Assembly: GCA_013180625.2 (NCBI GenBank)
Contig: SNVD02013154.1
Coordinates: 310,001 to 374,000, forward strand
Origin: Boswellia sacra
Taxonomy: Eukaryota; Streptophyta; Magnoliopsida; Sapindales; Burseraceae
Direction: 5' to 3'
DNA length: 64,000 nt
The position numbers and the translations under genes were made by a program. Every line of letters starts with the position of its first letter. The stretch's first letter is position 1. Shown here piece after piece: positions 21,301 to 31,192 of this stretch. The notes beneath the pieces are model-generated. The model saw nothing but the letters and a program-made list of their open reading frames with translations. It did no database searches and was not told the DNA's origin.

Positions 21301-22919
21301 CGGGCTTAGAAAACAAGGCTGCGGATGCATTATCTAGGCGACCAGAACTGATTGCTATAGCTTTATCCCCAGCAGTGGACTCTAGCATCATACAGAAGGA
21401 GATAGAAGACAATGAGGAGTTGAGACAGCTTAAGGAATCTATTGTGGCTGGTACCGCAAAACAAGAAGGATATGTGGTGATTCAAGATCAATTAATGTAT
21501 AAGGGCAGATTAGTGTTGGTTCAAGGGTCTCAAATCATTCCGAAGCTGCTGAAAGAGTTCCACGATAGTCCTTTGGGTGGCCATTCAGGCCTACTTAAGA
21601 CGATGCAAAGGATTTCAAGGGAATTTTATTGGAAGGGAATGAAAAAAGAGATTAAGGCTTATGTAGATTCTTGTGGAGTTTGTCAACGAAACAAATATTT
21701 GTCATTGTCACCAGCGGGGCTGCTCCAGCCTCTTCCTATCCCTAATCAAGTTTGGGACGACATCACCATGGATTTCATAGAGGGCTTGCCTAAGTCGGAA
21801 GGTTATGATACTATCCTGGTGGTGGTTGATAGGCTGAGTAAGTATGGACATTTTGTGGCTCTTAAACATCCTTTCACTGCCCAATCCGTGGCTGCCATCT
21901 TTATTAAGGAAATAGTGAGGTTACATGGGATACCCCGCTCTATTATCACGGATCGGGATCGGATATTTCTTAGTTTATTTTGGAAGGAATTGTTTAAAAT
22001 GGTGGACACAAAACTCAGCCGCAGCACAGCTTATCATCCTCAATCCGATGGACAAACGGAGGTGGTCAATCGATGTTTAGAAACCTATTTGAGATGTTTT
22101 GTGGCTGACCAACCAAAACAGTGGGCAAAGTGGCTTTCTTGGGCTGAGTATTGGTACAACACTACCTACCATTCAGCAGCTCAAACTACTCCTTTCAAGC
22201 TCCTGTATGGTCGAGATCCTCCCCCACTAGTTAGGTTTAATCAAAGCTCTACGACAGTATATTCGGTGGAACAACTACTGGAGGAAAGGGATGCAATGTT
22301 GGATGAGTTGAAGCACCATTTACAGGTTGCTCAGCACAACATGAAGTCAAGGGCAGACAGCAAAAGGAGAGAGGTTCAGTTTCAAGTTGGAGATATGGTT
22401 TACTTGAAACTACAGCCTTATCGTCAGAAATCCCTAGCTGGTCGCATGAATGAGAAGCTTAGTCCTAGGTTCTATGGACCTTATGTGGTGGAGGCTAAGG
22501 TTGGGCAGGTAGCTTATAAACTGAAGTTACCTGCCAATTCTAGGATACACCCTGTCTTCCATGTCTCAAAACTCAGAAAAGCTGTAGGATCAACTCCGGT
22601 TTCTGCCTATATTCCCCCGCAGTTGGATGAGAACATGGAGCTTCAGGTTGAACCAGAAGGAGTGCAAGGGATTAGACAGAAAAAGGATGATTCTAATGCC
22701 AAAACAGAAGTGCTCATCAAATGGAAAGGGTTGTCAGACTTCGAATCTACTTGGGAAGATGCTGATTTGCTGCAGCTTCAGTTTCCTGACTTCCACCTTG
22801 AGGACAAGGTGGCTGTTTGGGCGGGGGGTAATGATAGGAATTTACAGCATAATGATAGGAATTTACAGCAGCAGCCTAAACCCCCAGTCAGGATCACTTA
22901 CTCTAGGCGCCTAAAATAG
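18339..22919 (+). CDS. Chromovirus Gag-Pol polyprotein, 1526 aa
   Basis: A single uninterrupted frame starting 14 bases after the primer site. Gag starts with a coiled-coil-like segment and a retrotransposon-gag domain (ELPVFDGTDPEGWAF...). A CCHC knuckle (CYRCDEKFSPGHRC) starts at about 324. The protease site reads IDPGATHNFI (D406-P407-G408), where D(S/T)G is expected, so protease may be impaired. RT has VFFDDILVYS with D745-D746, followed by RNase H (TDASGAGLG, TDQRSLKYLL). Integrase has HHCC from H1075 and a DDE core (MDF, D1205 in TDRD, QTEVVNR). The chromodomain spans about 1458-1500 (VLIKWKGL...ESTWE). The last 29 codons and the stop lie inside the 3' LTR. A normal-length, otherwise intact chromovirus polyprotein. 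Confidence 0.97.
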   Translation: MAKKGEARMDGIEERLTQFQGDMETVKEGMARVQLLEKNLAAVLEKLETMTEKMVNRAERSPELNARNPKATSGSAGEGSSTPHRGSGDFDAGENFRGDFRPPRRMELPVFDGTDPEGWAFRAERYFSLNRLTQSEKLEAAAVCFEGEALSWFQWEDRRRPMRSWDELKRLLADRFASSQEGTNYERLLALRQVGSVREYRRQFETIASSLQDISENVLEGGFLNGLKTDIRAELRLLQPNGLARLMEMAQRVEDRNLTLKNSKSGLTAVPGKGTYSSTSSRTSNNYFSTPSWAGNKKPPQNSGIPFKKLSDAELQAKREKGLCYRCDEKFSPGHRCRFQSLQVMVVQEEETLENSEGMFQEDNAGEEVEVERVELSVNSVVGLTSPKTIKLQGRLYGEEVVILIDPGATHNFISSALVKKLSLPIETTDGYGVILGTGTPVRGEGVCKEIELELQGLNIVEEFLPLDLVGSDLVLGMMWLEKLGEIKFNCKALSMEFQIEGNRVLLQGDPGLSRFQVSLKSLMKAVRGGGQGVLLELNSLAVVTEPRQNELTAELKNLLQQFSSVFENPQGLPPVRGHEHAIPLKEGSQPVSVRPYRYPQIQKDEIERLVTEMLAAGVIRASSSPFSSPVLLVKKKDGSWRFCVDYRALNQATVSDKYPIPTIDELLDELHGACVFSKLDLKSGYHQIRVKSEDVHKTAFRTHDGHYEFLVMPFGLTNAPSTFQSLMNELFRKFLRRFVLVFFDDILVYSKSMEAHLEHLGVVLDTLKQQQLYLNAKKCMFAQDQLEYLGQVISGEGVAVDTSKVEVMQQWPTPKNLKELRGFLGLTGYYRKFVEGYGKIASPLTEQLKKDNFGWNERAEEAFQRLKRAMTTVPVLALLDFTQPFIVETDASGAGLGAVLMQGQRPIAYFSHALPQRSRGKSIYERELMAIALAVQKWRPYLVGRKFVVRTDQRSLKYLLEQRLVSEEHLKWLTKLMGFDFEIHYRPGLENKAADALSRRPELIAIALSPAVDSSIIQKEIEDNEELRQLKESIVAGTAKQEGYVVIQDQLMYKGRLVLVQGSQIIPKLLKEFHDSPLGGHSGLLKTMQRISREFYWKGMKKEIKAYVDSCGVCQRNKYLSLSPAGLLQPLPIPNQVWDDITMDFIEGLPKSEGYDTILVVVDRLSKYGHFVALKHPFTAQSVAAIFIKEIVRLHGIPRSIITDRDRIFLSLFWKELFKMVDTKLSRSTAYHPQSDGQTEVVNRCLETYLRCFVADQPKQWAKWLSWAEYWYNTTYHSAAQTTPFKLLYGRDPPPLVRFNQSSTTVYSVEQLLEERDAMLDELKHHLQVAQHNMKSRADSKRREVQFQVGDMVYLKLQPYRQKSLAGRMNEKLSPRFYGPYVVEAKVGQVAYKLKLPANSRIHPVFHVSKLRKAVGSTPVSAYIPPQLDENMELQVEPEGVQGIRQKKDDSNAKTEVLIKWKGLSDFESTWEDADLLQLQFPDFHLEDKVAVWAGGNDRNLQHNDRNLQQQPKPPVRITYSRRLK
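22819..22831 (+). other. Polypurine tract of chromovirus
   Basis: GGGCGGGGGGTAA directly precedes the TG of the 3' LTR, while also being read as codons of the polyprotein. The purer run TTTGGGGGGTGGGGAG at about 22924-22939 lies inside the LTR and so is not the priming site. Confidence 0.65.
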
Positions 22920-23318
22920 GAAGTTTGGGGGGTGGGGAGCTGAGTTGGCAGAAGTGTTATTCCTTTTCCGTTTTCTTTCTGTTATATGTTTTCTGTTTTT
23001 TAATAATTTGGAATTAGTTGTGGATATGCTGAGCTGGAAAAAGGGGGGAGTTAGTTAGAGAATTTTTAGGGAAGAGAGAGGGGAGGAGAGGAGGCAGTTA
23101 TGTCATTTTTTTCTGTAGAGCTTGGCTGAAGGGGAGGGCTGGCAGACCTCTCGAACGTCTGCTGATCACACTAAAGTAATTCTGATTTTTCCATCAATAT
23201 AGAAGAGGAATTCCAGTAAAACCAAACTTAAGGTGTTTTCGTTTCCAGATTATTTTAAATTCTGATTCCAGTAACCTTGAGTGTGAGTGTGTGAGGGGAA
23301 ATCTAACAGGACATAACA
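22832..23318 (+). repeat. 3' LTR of chromovirus (encodes polyprotein C-terminus)
   Basis: 487 bp, nearly identical to the 5' LTR. The pol frame continues about 85 bases into it, ending at TAG 22917-22919 after ITYSRRLK. Confidence 0.95.
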
Positions 23319-24389
23319 GAAATTTTGACAGATACTGAGCAAAAGTTGGCTTAGGGCAGAACAGACTTGCCTCTTAGTCTATGCTTTGCTGTGGACAGAG
23401 GAGATGACCTATTGTTGTAGCAGTTGCTGAGGCGAGGTTCAGATCCAAATGAACTTGACAACAGTGGACGAACAGCACTGGTATGCAAACTTATTTCTTC
23501 CCTGTATGTCTATTTGAGGTTAATTTTTGAGTTTGTATCATCTTTTCAGTTGCAAGATGTAGAGCTTAGTTTGGTTATTTATGACAGCATTTTCCAACAT
23601 CTAAGGGAAGTGAGCATTGTGTGACTCTGCTATTAGAGTACGGAGCAGATCCTAATGTCAGAGGTATCTTCTAGCACATTCATGCACTCTTGATCCTCCT
23701 CTCTGCTGCATTTTATTTATTTGTTTATTTTTTCCCCTCTGCTCCATGTTGATTAATTTAGATATACCGTGTGTTAATGACCAGTTTGGTCAAAGCTATA
23801 CTGTAATGTATAGACTTAGTACGACATAATTTTGAAATTTGGAAGCTTCAGAAATACAATTTTTGAATTATGATTTACACAGTTTTGTTAATGATGCATT
23901 AACATATCTTTCACTTCACTAAGCTTAAATGGATGGATCATACTTTGATTATGCATAATCTTGTCCAAATCATTTCTTTTAGTTCCATTGGATGAAATGA
24001 CAAAAGCTGCTATACTTGTCACTATTCCAATTTCCCAATCATATCTCATTTTATAAGTGAAGATAGGTTTTCTAAAAAAAAAAAATTGCTGTTATTAACA
24101 TGACTATCTTTACTAGTTCGCAAAAAGGCTGTTATATTGTTTTACTAGGCTGTTATATTGTTATATTATTATATGAATTTGGGTGGGCTTTTCTACTATA
24201 AAACCTGGTTTTAATGATTTGTGATTTGTCTATATACAGACTCGGAAGGAAGTGTTCCTCTATGGGAAGCTATATCGGGGAAACATGAATCTGCGGTTCA
24301 AATTCTTGTAGAACATGGTGCATCGATAACATCTGGAGATATTGATGTTTATTGTTGTTTTATTTTTATTTGTTGTTTTGAAAAAAAGC

Positions 24390-24715
24390 AAGGACTTTTT
24401 ACGGCGGGCCAATAGCCCGCGGTAAATACCTGAGAATTTTATAGTCACTTTTTACGGCGAGCCACAAGCCCGCGGTAAAAAAATTTGGACTACACCACGA
24501 ATTTTTACGGCAGGTCAAAGAATTTTTACGGCGGGCCTTGAGCCCGCGGTAAAATCCGTTTTACCGCGGGCCGAAACCACGATAAAAAGTAAAATTATTT
24601 TTTACGGCGCCATTTTATACGGTGGGCTTAAACTGTCGTAGGCCCGTCGTAGAAGACCTTTTACCGCGGGCCGAGGTTTCGACCTGCGGTAAAAGGCTCA
24701 TTTTCTTGTAGTGAA
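24390..24715. repeat. CACTA right subterminal repeats and terminal repeat
   Basis: At least eight short GC-rich motifs of the TTTTTACGGCGGGCC / GCCCGCGGTAAAA type are arranged in both orientations, giving strong hairpins in otherwise AT-rich DNA. The run ends with CATTTTCTTGTAGTG, the reverse of the CACTACAAGAAAATG terminus. Confidence 0.85.
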
Positions 24716-24720
24716 TTAAC

Positions 24721-26234
24721 AAAACAAAAGATTAAATAAATGCATTCAATTACCACATAAGAGAACTGCAATTAAAAAACTAAATAAAAAAATGGACATT
24801 CTTGGGCAAACTAACCCGAAATCAAACATTGATTTTTCTTGAACACAAAAAAAAAAAAAAAAGTAAGCTGTCTTTAAACTAGGCCTCCTTAATTTAGATA
24901 ACATGGTGCAACAGCACGTCACCAATTCTTTGTTATAGTTCGACCAGCAGAACAGATAATAAAACCAAGAAAAATCCAATGATGAAGAGAGCATCAATTC
25001 AAATAAAGGGACCATTAAAATTCGGGACCCAAACGGTCAAATGGCCATCCCGTATAAACAAAATACTTGATAGATGATCTCTTACATTACATTACACTAC
25101 ATGCATAATGACGAAACAAGACCAGCATAAACAACTAGCGAAAATCATTAGAGTGCATATATGATATGGTGGTCATGTTCGTTTGCAACAGCACCTCCTG
25201 ATACCATGGCAATTCCCTCATCGGGCCTTTGAGGAGGCACACATAGGCATTGCTCCCCCGACTGCTAGAAAACTTGAAAATTATTTTTTGACTCGACCCT
25301 TAAATATTTTCAACAAATTTTTAAGGACTTTATTTTTAGACTCAACTTTAGAGCCATGTCAACCAGGACAACATAATTAATTCTACCCAAACCTGCTCCT
25401 AACTATTATTTGAGATGAGGTAAAGATTGGCCTCATCCCCAACAGAGTTAAATTGTCATCTCTATATTGATATCATATGATGTCCAAAATGACGAGTAAT
25501 TATAATATGGCTTATTGACTCACTAGATTGGCAAACTCCTTTATTTAATAGCCTAATTTGATCGACAGGCTGAAAACTCGAGCTCCTCATAGTCTTCAAC
25601 CTCCAACCTGCGAGCTTCACAAGGCTTTATTTACATCAAAAACCGTTCCATTTAATCCACTTCCAATTCCTTGATTATCCACTTTTAATACTTAAAATTA
25701 TTAAATAATCATCAAACACGTGATTTTTTAATTGCATACCTCTAACATGCTGTAAAGTATAATTTGAAGTAGTTTTTTAAATGGGTTCATATATATTACT
25801 AACTTCCCTACGGTTTGTTTTATTATTATTAGAAAAGCATGTTTGAAAATATATCAATATGGCCTTTGTCATTTATATTTTCGTACCATAGAGGTCTATT
25901 TTAATGATAAAAACTGGACCTAAAAAATAACATGGATGATAAAAAATGCATTTTAATATCTAGTTGGCTAATATATCCGAAATTTTAAAGAGTTTTCCCC
26001 TTCCCTTTGCTTGTTAACTTTGCAGAGTTTTCATCAAATTTAGGGGTCGTCCTTCGCTTATAATCTAGAGGTAGACTTTCACTGACCAATTAGTTGGGGA
26101 GTTGCATGCTATTTTCCCCAAAATTATGTGATAGTAACAGCACACCGGTGCTTGTGTGGTATTATTACTCTTATGAAGCATAAGCAGATATTTTTATCCA
26201 TGTTGTAAGAGCTTTAATCCTGGCCAATAAAATT
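24721..26234. other. Intergenic, paralogous to 56373-57909
   Basis: Host sequence resumes exactly where the CACTA element ends and aligns with unit B up to the plastid-protein gene. No convincing gene; the ORFs at 24746-25015 and 25183-25380 are not conserved in unit B. Confidence 0.5.
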
Positions 26235-27611
26235 ATGAGGATAGCCAAGCCACCACTCTCTGCTCCACCACTGCTAACGCATATGGCCACTGCGGGCCAC
26301 AAGCTCCCGAGGAGCACCGAAGCTCAGCCACAGAAGTCCAAGTCATCGTCGTTTAAACCCAACAAGGAAGCTCCATGGCTCCACTAAATTCCTCATCCAC
26401 ATCCCAACCCACTCTTCCATGTCAAGACCACCACAATTGTCCTTCACAGTCCAAGCCTCCAACGACTCCCACAATTGTCTACTAAATTTTTGCTGCAATT
26501 ATCTTGATATATAGGAGCTCTGGAGTTCATATGTCTCTTTAATTGTAGAAAATTTTGATATTATTTAATAAAGGATATGATTGTTTTTCCTCTTTCTCTT
26601 GAGCTATATACTACTATTTTCTACATAATCACTAGATTACGAGACTATCTAGAGATTTTTTAGGACGTAGTTAACGATTGCATATATAGATGCACCTAAT
26701 TGATTTTCACAGTTCATAATTCATAAACAACCTTCATTTCTGTGTATGTATTTACGTATTATAATCAAAATATCGAAACATGATGAAAATCCAAAATAAG
26801 TTCATAAGTATTCTTAAGTCAATTTTTAATCAATCAAGATATGCAAAAATCTATCAAAAGCTTGGAAAACATTTTGAATTCTTATTCGATAAGTGATTGA
26901 ATAGATCGATGTTTTAAACACTAGAGACACTCTAAGCTTCATGCCTGTGTTCATTTCTAGGCGTAAGACAGAATACAAAGGTTAGCAGCATTCATTTGAA
27001 TGAAAGTTTTAGACAAAGGAGCTACTATATGCTTGGATTCGTGCTTTGTTCATCTAGACATTATACTCACTCAGAAAGGTTGGAATAGTCTGTATCAACG
27101 GAGGTTTTGGGACCCCAAACCCAATTTTCGTTTATGAACATCCAGATTCATCCGGATGGATAAGTGGAGGAACCAGAACCAAGGTTTTTAGCAATCAACT
27201 AGCTAGCATAACAAAGGACTGTTATTGGTTGAACCTAATATATCCTGAACGGTTGAACACCATACAGTAGAGAACTTGACAATTTACTCTTGTGTGTCCC
27301 TTGTACTTCAAAAAACTGCTTTAGTTGCACAAATGGATACATCTGCTTATTAATATGTTTCTTTGTATGAACAGGAAGACCTGAACTTTTTGTTGAAATT
27401 AGGAGCTGGTTCTTTTGTTGGTGCAGCTGTTATCAAGTATGGAAGCATCATTTTCCCAGAGATAACCAGGCCAAACCTCTTGCAGGCTCTAGTTATGATT
27501 TTAACTCCAGTTATCACAGCAGTGTGGCTTTTGATTAAGCAAAGTCGTGCAGAAAAACAAAGCTCAAAGCCTGGCTTCTGGATTATAGTATGTGTCTGTT
27601 GGTTAAAATGA
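26235..27611 (+). pseudogene. Putative plastid membrane protein, broken copy (unit A)
   Basis: Paralogue of the intact gene at 57910-59484. Exon 1 keeps the ATG (MRIAKPPLSAPPLL) but has an extra G near 26300 that shifts the frame. It then loses about 300 bp, including the end of exon 1 and the splice donor present in unit B. Exon 2 (27375 onward) remains open and nearly unchanged (NFLLKLGAGSFVGAAVIKYG), but its stop has become TCA, extending the frame to TGA 27609-27611. No functional protein is expected. Confidence 0.85.
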
Positions 27612-28610
27612 AATGTCATGACCCATCATGCAACTAGTTCCAAATGAGCGTGCAATCAAATCTGCTTGGAACGGTTGCTAGAGAGTGTAGTACCAAGCAT
27701 AACTTGAGAGTGAAATATGCACAAAAATTTGATTCTAAAAGTATTAAAAAGAAATTCAATTGATCCTCAGTTTGTGATGATTTCTCTGCTAGTCAAGTTC
27801 CTTTTCTCAGAGAACACATCATGTCAAATGCCATGAACTCTTGTCAAATTGCTACTGTCGTGTCTACAAACTCAAGAAATCTGCGAAACATGTAGCCAGT
27901 GGTGATGACTGATGAGACATGAATTCCAGAAGTGAAAAGCATTTGGATGAAAAGCTGTGTAGGCATTTGTTAATAAAGTTACTATCCTCACGTTGAGAAG
28001 GCTGGTATTCATAACATCTAAGAGTTGGCTATCCTTGGCTCCGATATCAAACTGTAGAATTGCGCAAGGTTTGGTATTTTTAACATTGTAATATATATAG
28101 GCATAAATAACACAGCTACTAATACAATTTCATTGCTGAAGTGACTTCAATAAGGCAAGATCTCTAATACTAACAAAGTAGAAAGATTGACGAGAGTAGC
28201 CAGAAGATTGCATTGAATTTGGAAGCACACAGCAAGCTTTAAATAAATACAGGTCTTCTGTAATGGCAATTCCAGATATGTCTTCACGTTACATCTCTTA
28301 TGTTAGTGATTGGTTCAGACAAGGAAGTGTAAACATAAAGCTGACTGAAGGGCTTTATCATTATACATCTAGAATATTTCGTGACATTGCCGGCATTAAC
28401 TATCTTAGTTTTGACTGATTGGGACAGAATAAATGAATAGAAATCGACTTCCACCTTGCCAGAATTCTATTGCCCGAATTGATCATGTTCTTCCATAGAA
28501 TTCAAATGCACATTCTTTAAATGATCGTTGCATATACTAGCTGTTGCACTCTCGTGTCTTAGCCGCTTATACAATGAAAATTGAAAATCAATACACTTAA
28601 AAGATGTAAA
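27612..28610. other. Intergenic, paralogous to 59485-60529
   Basis: Downstream flank of the plastid-protein gene, shared with unit B. It ends at the GTAAA target site of the next element. No gene is recognised. Confidence 0.45.
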
Positions 28611-31192
28611 TGTAATATCCTAAATTTTGTAGTGTACATTATATCATGTGTTATGGTTACATATGTGTTGTATATGTAATGTATTTGAATTGTAATGTAA
28701 TAAATGGAAGAATGAGGGGCTTAATTAAAAGAGTGATGGGTTTAATAGTCATAAAAGAGGAGAGAAGGACTAATGGGAAATTTACCTTAATATTTATCTA
28801 TAAAATGGGAAGAATTCTAGAATTTCTTCCCTCTTGCTCCTAAATAAACGGTTTCAGCTCTTCACACTCTCTCTATATTTTCAACACAAAAATTCACAAA
28901 GAAGGGAAGGAGAAGGAAGAAAGAAAAGGGTAAGAACTCATCTTTTTCCTTAGAATTCTTGATTTAGTGTGTGTGTTTGCAAGAATTCTTTTGGATTGTG
29001 ATCTGAGTATATGAATTTTTGTTTGTGCTGCTGGAAATTTGGGTGGAAACATGAATTTGAATGAGTTTTAAATGTATCTAAGTAAGGAGATGAAGATATG
29101 AGCTAGAAATGAGAGTTTAGTTCAATCCTGGAATTTTTGTCTATACTGAACAGTATATGTTCCGAAAATTCTCAAAAATCAGGAGGATGTTTTCTTGTTC
29201 TGAAAATTTTATGGATGAAAATAGACATGTCCAAGAGTTTATAGAAATTAGAATCACTTAAAAATTCATAGTGTGTAAATTGTAATGAATTTTGAAATTC
29301 TAGTTTGAAATTTGTGAATTTCCCCTGTTTTAAAACATGGCAGAAAGAGTGAACTCGATTTGAGGGGCCAAATCTTTGTAAAAGTGCCTGAATTTTTGTA
29401 TGCAAGTTCTTCTATGTGTCATATATGGGACTGTAAATTTTTAATGAGATTGAAGCTCTGTGTGAATTGTTATAGATTTTTAAATTTGGCTTGTTAAAAC
29501 TGGAATTTTTAGTTTCCAAAACAGTGGAGTTAGAAATAAATGGATTTGAATGGGTTAAACATCTTGAAAAGCCCTGATTTTTGGTATGGAGGTATATATA
29601 TATGTTATATACTAGCCTGTAAATATTTGTAGCCATTTGAGTAGGATTGAAATTCCTACAAATTTTTAAGTTGATAGTGCTCAGTGAAGTGAATGCAGTG
29701 GCAGGATTGTTGAGGTAATGAATTTGATTATTTTGAGTGACCTAATGACCCCAATTTGCTCTAAAAATTTTAAGGAGACATGAGGTATTTGTCTAAAAGA
29801 TGTCTACCCAATTGTGTGAATTTTGAAAGTAGCAAGTGTTGTTGTAAATTGTTTGTCAAAGTAAGTATAGAAATGGAGCCAAAAAGGGGAAATGTTTTAC
29901 AAGTGTATGGTGACCTAAAAAGAGATTTTTGTTTTATTTTTAGGTCAATCACAAGCATCGAAAAGCAGCTGTACAAGGTAAGTAAGCTAACTTTTCTGAG
30001 GCCACAATAAATTGTGTATTGTATGTATGTAATTTTATGGATTGTAACATTGTTAATTGCTAGCACCTTGATGCTGGAATGTGAGATACTGTGACTGTTC
30101 TAGAAGGTTGATGTCAAACTTCTTTTATGTGTGACTGATTGTAAATGGTGAAACATGATTGGCATGCCAAGACCTAGGAAGTTTAGCTCTCATAGCTTGA
30201 GGGGAGGTCTGGACCATGTGTTTCCCAATATGGGATTCGGTAGCATGGGCCCGGTATCACCCGAATTGTCAGACTAGCCTCGAGCTATTTCAAGTGTAGG
30301 CATCTAAATGTATTCGTACTGTTCTGTACTGTTTCATAGCTTGAGGAGAGGTCTGGACCATGTGTTTCTCTAGATGAGATTCGGTAGCATGGGCCCGGTA
30401 TCACCCGGATTGTCAGACTAGCCTTGAGCATTCCGTACTCCCATGGCTTGAGGGGAGGTTTGGACCATGTGTTTCTCTAGACAAGATTCGGTAGCATGGG
30501 CGCGGTATCACCCGGATTGTCAGACTAGCCTTGAGCTATTATATGGGAACTGACTGTGAAATGAAAAGTCCTACCTTGATTAGAGAGCCTTTTCCCCTAG
30601 GTGACTGTAATTGATATTGTGGAAGCTTTCTCATTATGTGATTGTGATTGGACATGAAAAAAGCGATAAGTAGAGAAATGTGAACTCACTTATGTGAGAT
30701 TGAATCGACCTATAGAGGTTTAGAAAGTAAATTGGCGCGGGAGCGCAAATGTAACCGAAGTGAACTCAGAGCATTTCTTCTTTAACTATTTAGATAATGC
30801 TTGTGTAGTTAGAAATAGATAGTTTCATACTGTGGATTGAATTCTATTATTATTGTTTATTGCTGTATATTCACTTAGCTTACTTACTGAGTTTTACTCA
30901 CTGAAGTTGTTGTGTGCCTCAGGTGAGCAGTAGAGTGAGTTTTTGGATGGAGGACTTTTGGCATATCGACAGAGTTCCCTTGGCAACCATAAACCGCTGC
31001 CTAAATTATCATAGCCATACTGTAGGAATCCTTTTGATTTTGAATGCATCTAGCTACAGTGAATTGGTTTGGTTGTGATTAGAAACCCTGTTTTGCGTGG
31101 TACTAATATTAATTAGTGAAAGAAATAACAGAGTTCATATTTAAATGACCGTATAAATGCTATATTTTGTTTGTCTAGTATGGGTTGTGACA
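28611..31192 (+). mobile_element. Long LTR-like element, copy 1 (2582 bp, solo LTR?)
   Basis: It begins TGTAATATCC and ends GGTTGTGACA, flanked by GTAAA at 28606-28610 and 31193-31197. In unit B (60520-60545) the same host sequence reads straight through AAGATGTAAATCTTTATT with a single GTAAA. TG...CA ends with a 5-bp duplication are the signature of LTR-retrotransposon integration. No gag, pol or internal second LTR is found, so it is best read as a very long solo LTR. A large non-autonomous element is the alternative. It is the same subfamily as 35803-41982. Confidence 0.88.
30191..30540 (+). repeat. Three tandem GC-rich motifs in long LTR (copy 1)
   Basis: Three units of roughly 90-100 bp start near 30191, 30335 and 30441, spaced 106-144 bp apart. 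Each contains GCTTGAGG(G)GAGGT and GCATGGGC(C/G)CGGTATCACCC, then TTGTCAGACTAGCC(T). The units are far better conserved than the sequence between them, and the same triplet occurs in copies 2 and 3. A regulatory array (enhancer-like or packaging) is a plausible reading. Confidence 0.85.

Larger units (their letters stand above)
17823..23318 (+). mobile_element. Ty3 chromovirus LTR retrotransposon, recent, nested in AKT1-like exon
   Basis: This 5496-bp element has LTRs of 486 and 487 bp (TGATAGG...ACATAACA) that differ, as far as I can see, only in a poly-T run (six versus seven T). A 5-bp target duplication GAAAT lies at 17818-17822 and 23319-23323, interrupting the captured AKT1-like exon. 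The internal region has one long gag-pol frame with RT before integrase and a C-terminal chromodomain, which defines the chromovirus branch of Ty3/gypsy. Assignment to Reina, Galadriel or another clade is left open. It inserted after the CACTA element had captured its cargo. Confidence 0.97.
17780..24350 (+). pseudogene. AKT1: AKT1-like K+ channel fragment captured in CACTA, split by chromovirus
   Basis: The pieces encode part of the linker and ankyrin domain of an AKT1-type inward-rectifying potassium channel, a plasma-membrane protein for K+ uptake. At 17786-17822 the sequence reads QLKDF then DPMMEE(I) with one base lost. It resumes after the retrotransposon at 23319 with ILTDTEQKLA, a stop, then DLPLSLCFAV and RRGSDPNELDNSGRTAL before a GT donor at 23481. 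A second exon (to 23663) reads CVTLLLEYGADPNVR. A third from 24240 reads SEGSVPLWEAISGKHES and VQILVEHGAS, with the split codon across the intron preserved. Preserved introns show capture from genomic DNA, not from mRNA. In-frame stops (TAG in LA*GR and LLL*QLL) and the absence of the membrane domain make it a pseudogene. Confidence 0.8.
15932..24717. mobile_element. CACTA-type transposon carrying captured gene fragments
   Basis: The right end, read inward, is CACTACAAGAAAATG, the classic terminal repeat of plant CACTA/EnSpm elements. The left end CACCATAACATAATAG is a degraded partner. Both ends have subterminal copies of TTTTACCGCGGGCC-like repeats in both orientations (15950-16075 and 24390-24700). 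TTA flanks the element at 15929-15931 and 24718-24720, allowing two extra bases at the right junction. The unit B site reads TATTGTGTAACAAAAC with no insertion. No transposase is seen, so it is non-autonomous: about 3.3 kb once the nested chromovirus (17823-23318) is removed. Inside are a PPR gene fragment and an AKT1-like channel fragment with introns, as in transduplicating (Pack-type) CACTA elements. Confidence 0.85.

Noticed and set aside
23424..23624. 66-codon frame starting at the ankyrin exon as an independent gene
   Set aside because: It runs from a TTG through a splice donor into intron sequence; only the first ~19 codons are channel-derived.
30191..30540. Evenly spaced repeats resembling a CRISPR array
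   Set aside because: Plant nuclear DNA, only three units, with long units and spacers of unequal length that are themselves conserved among elements.
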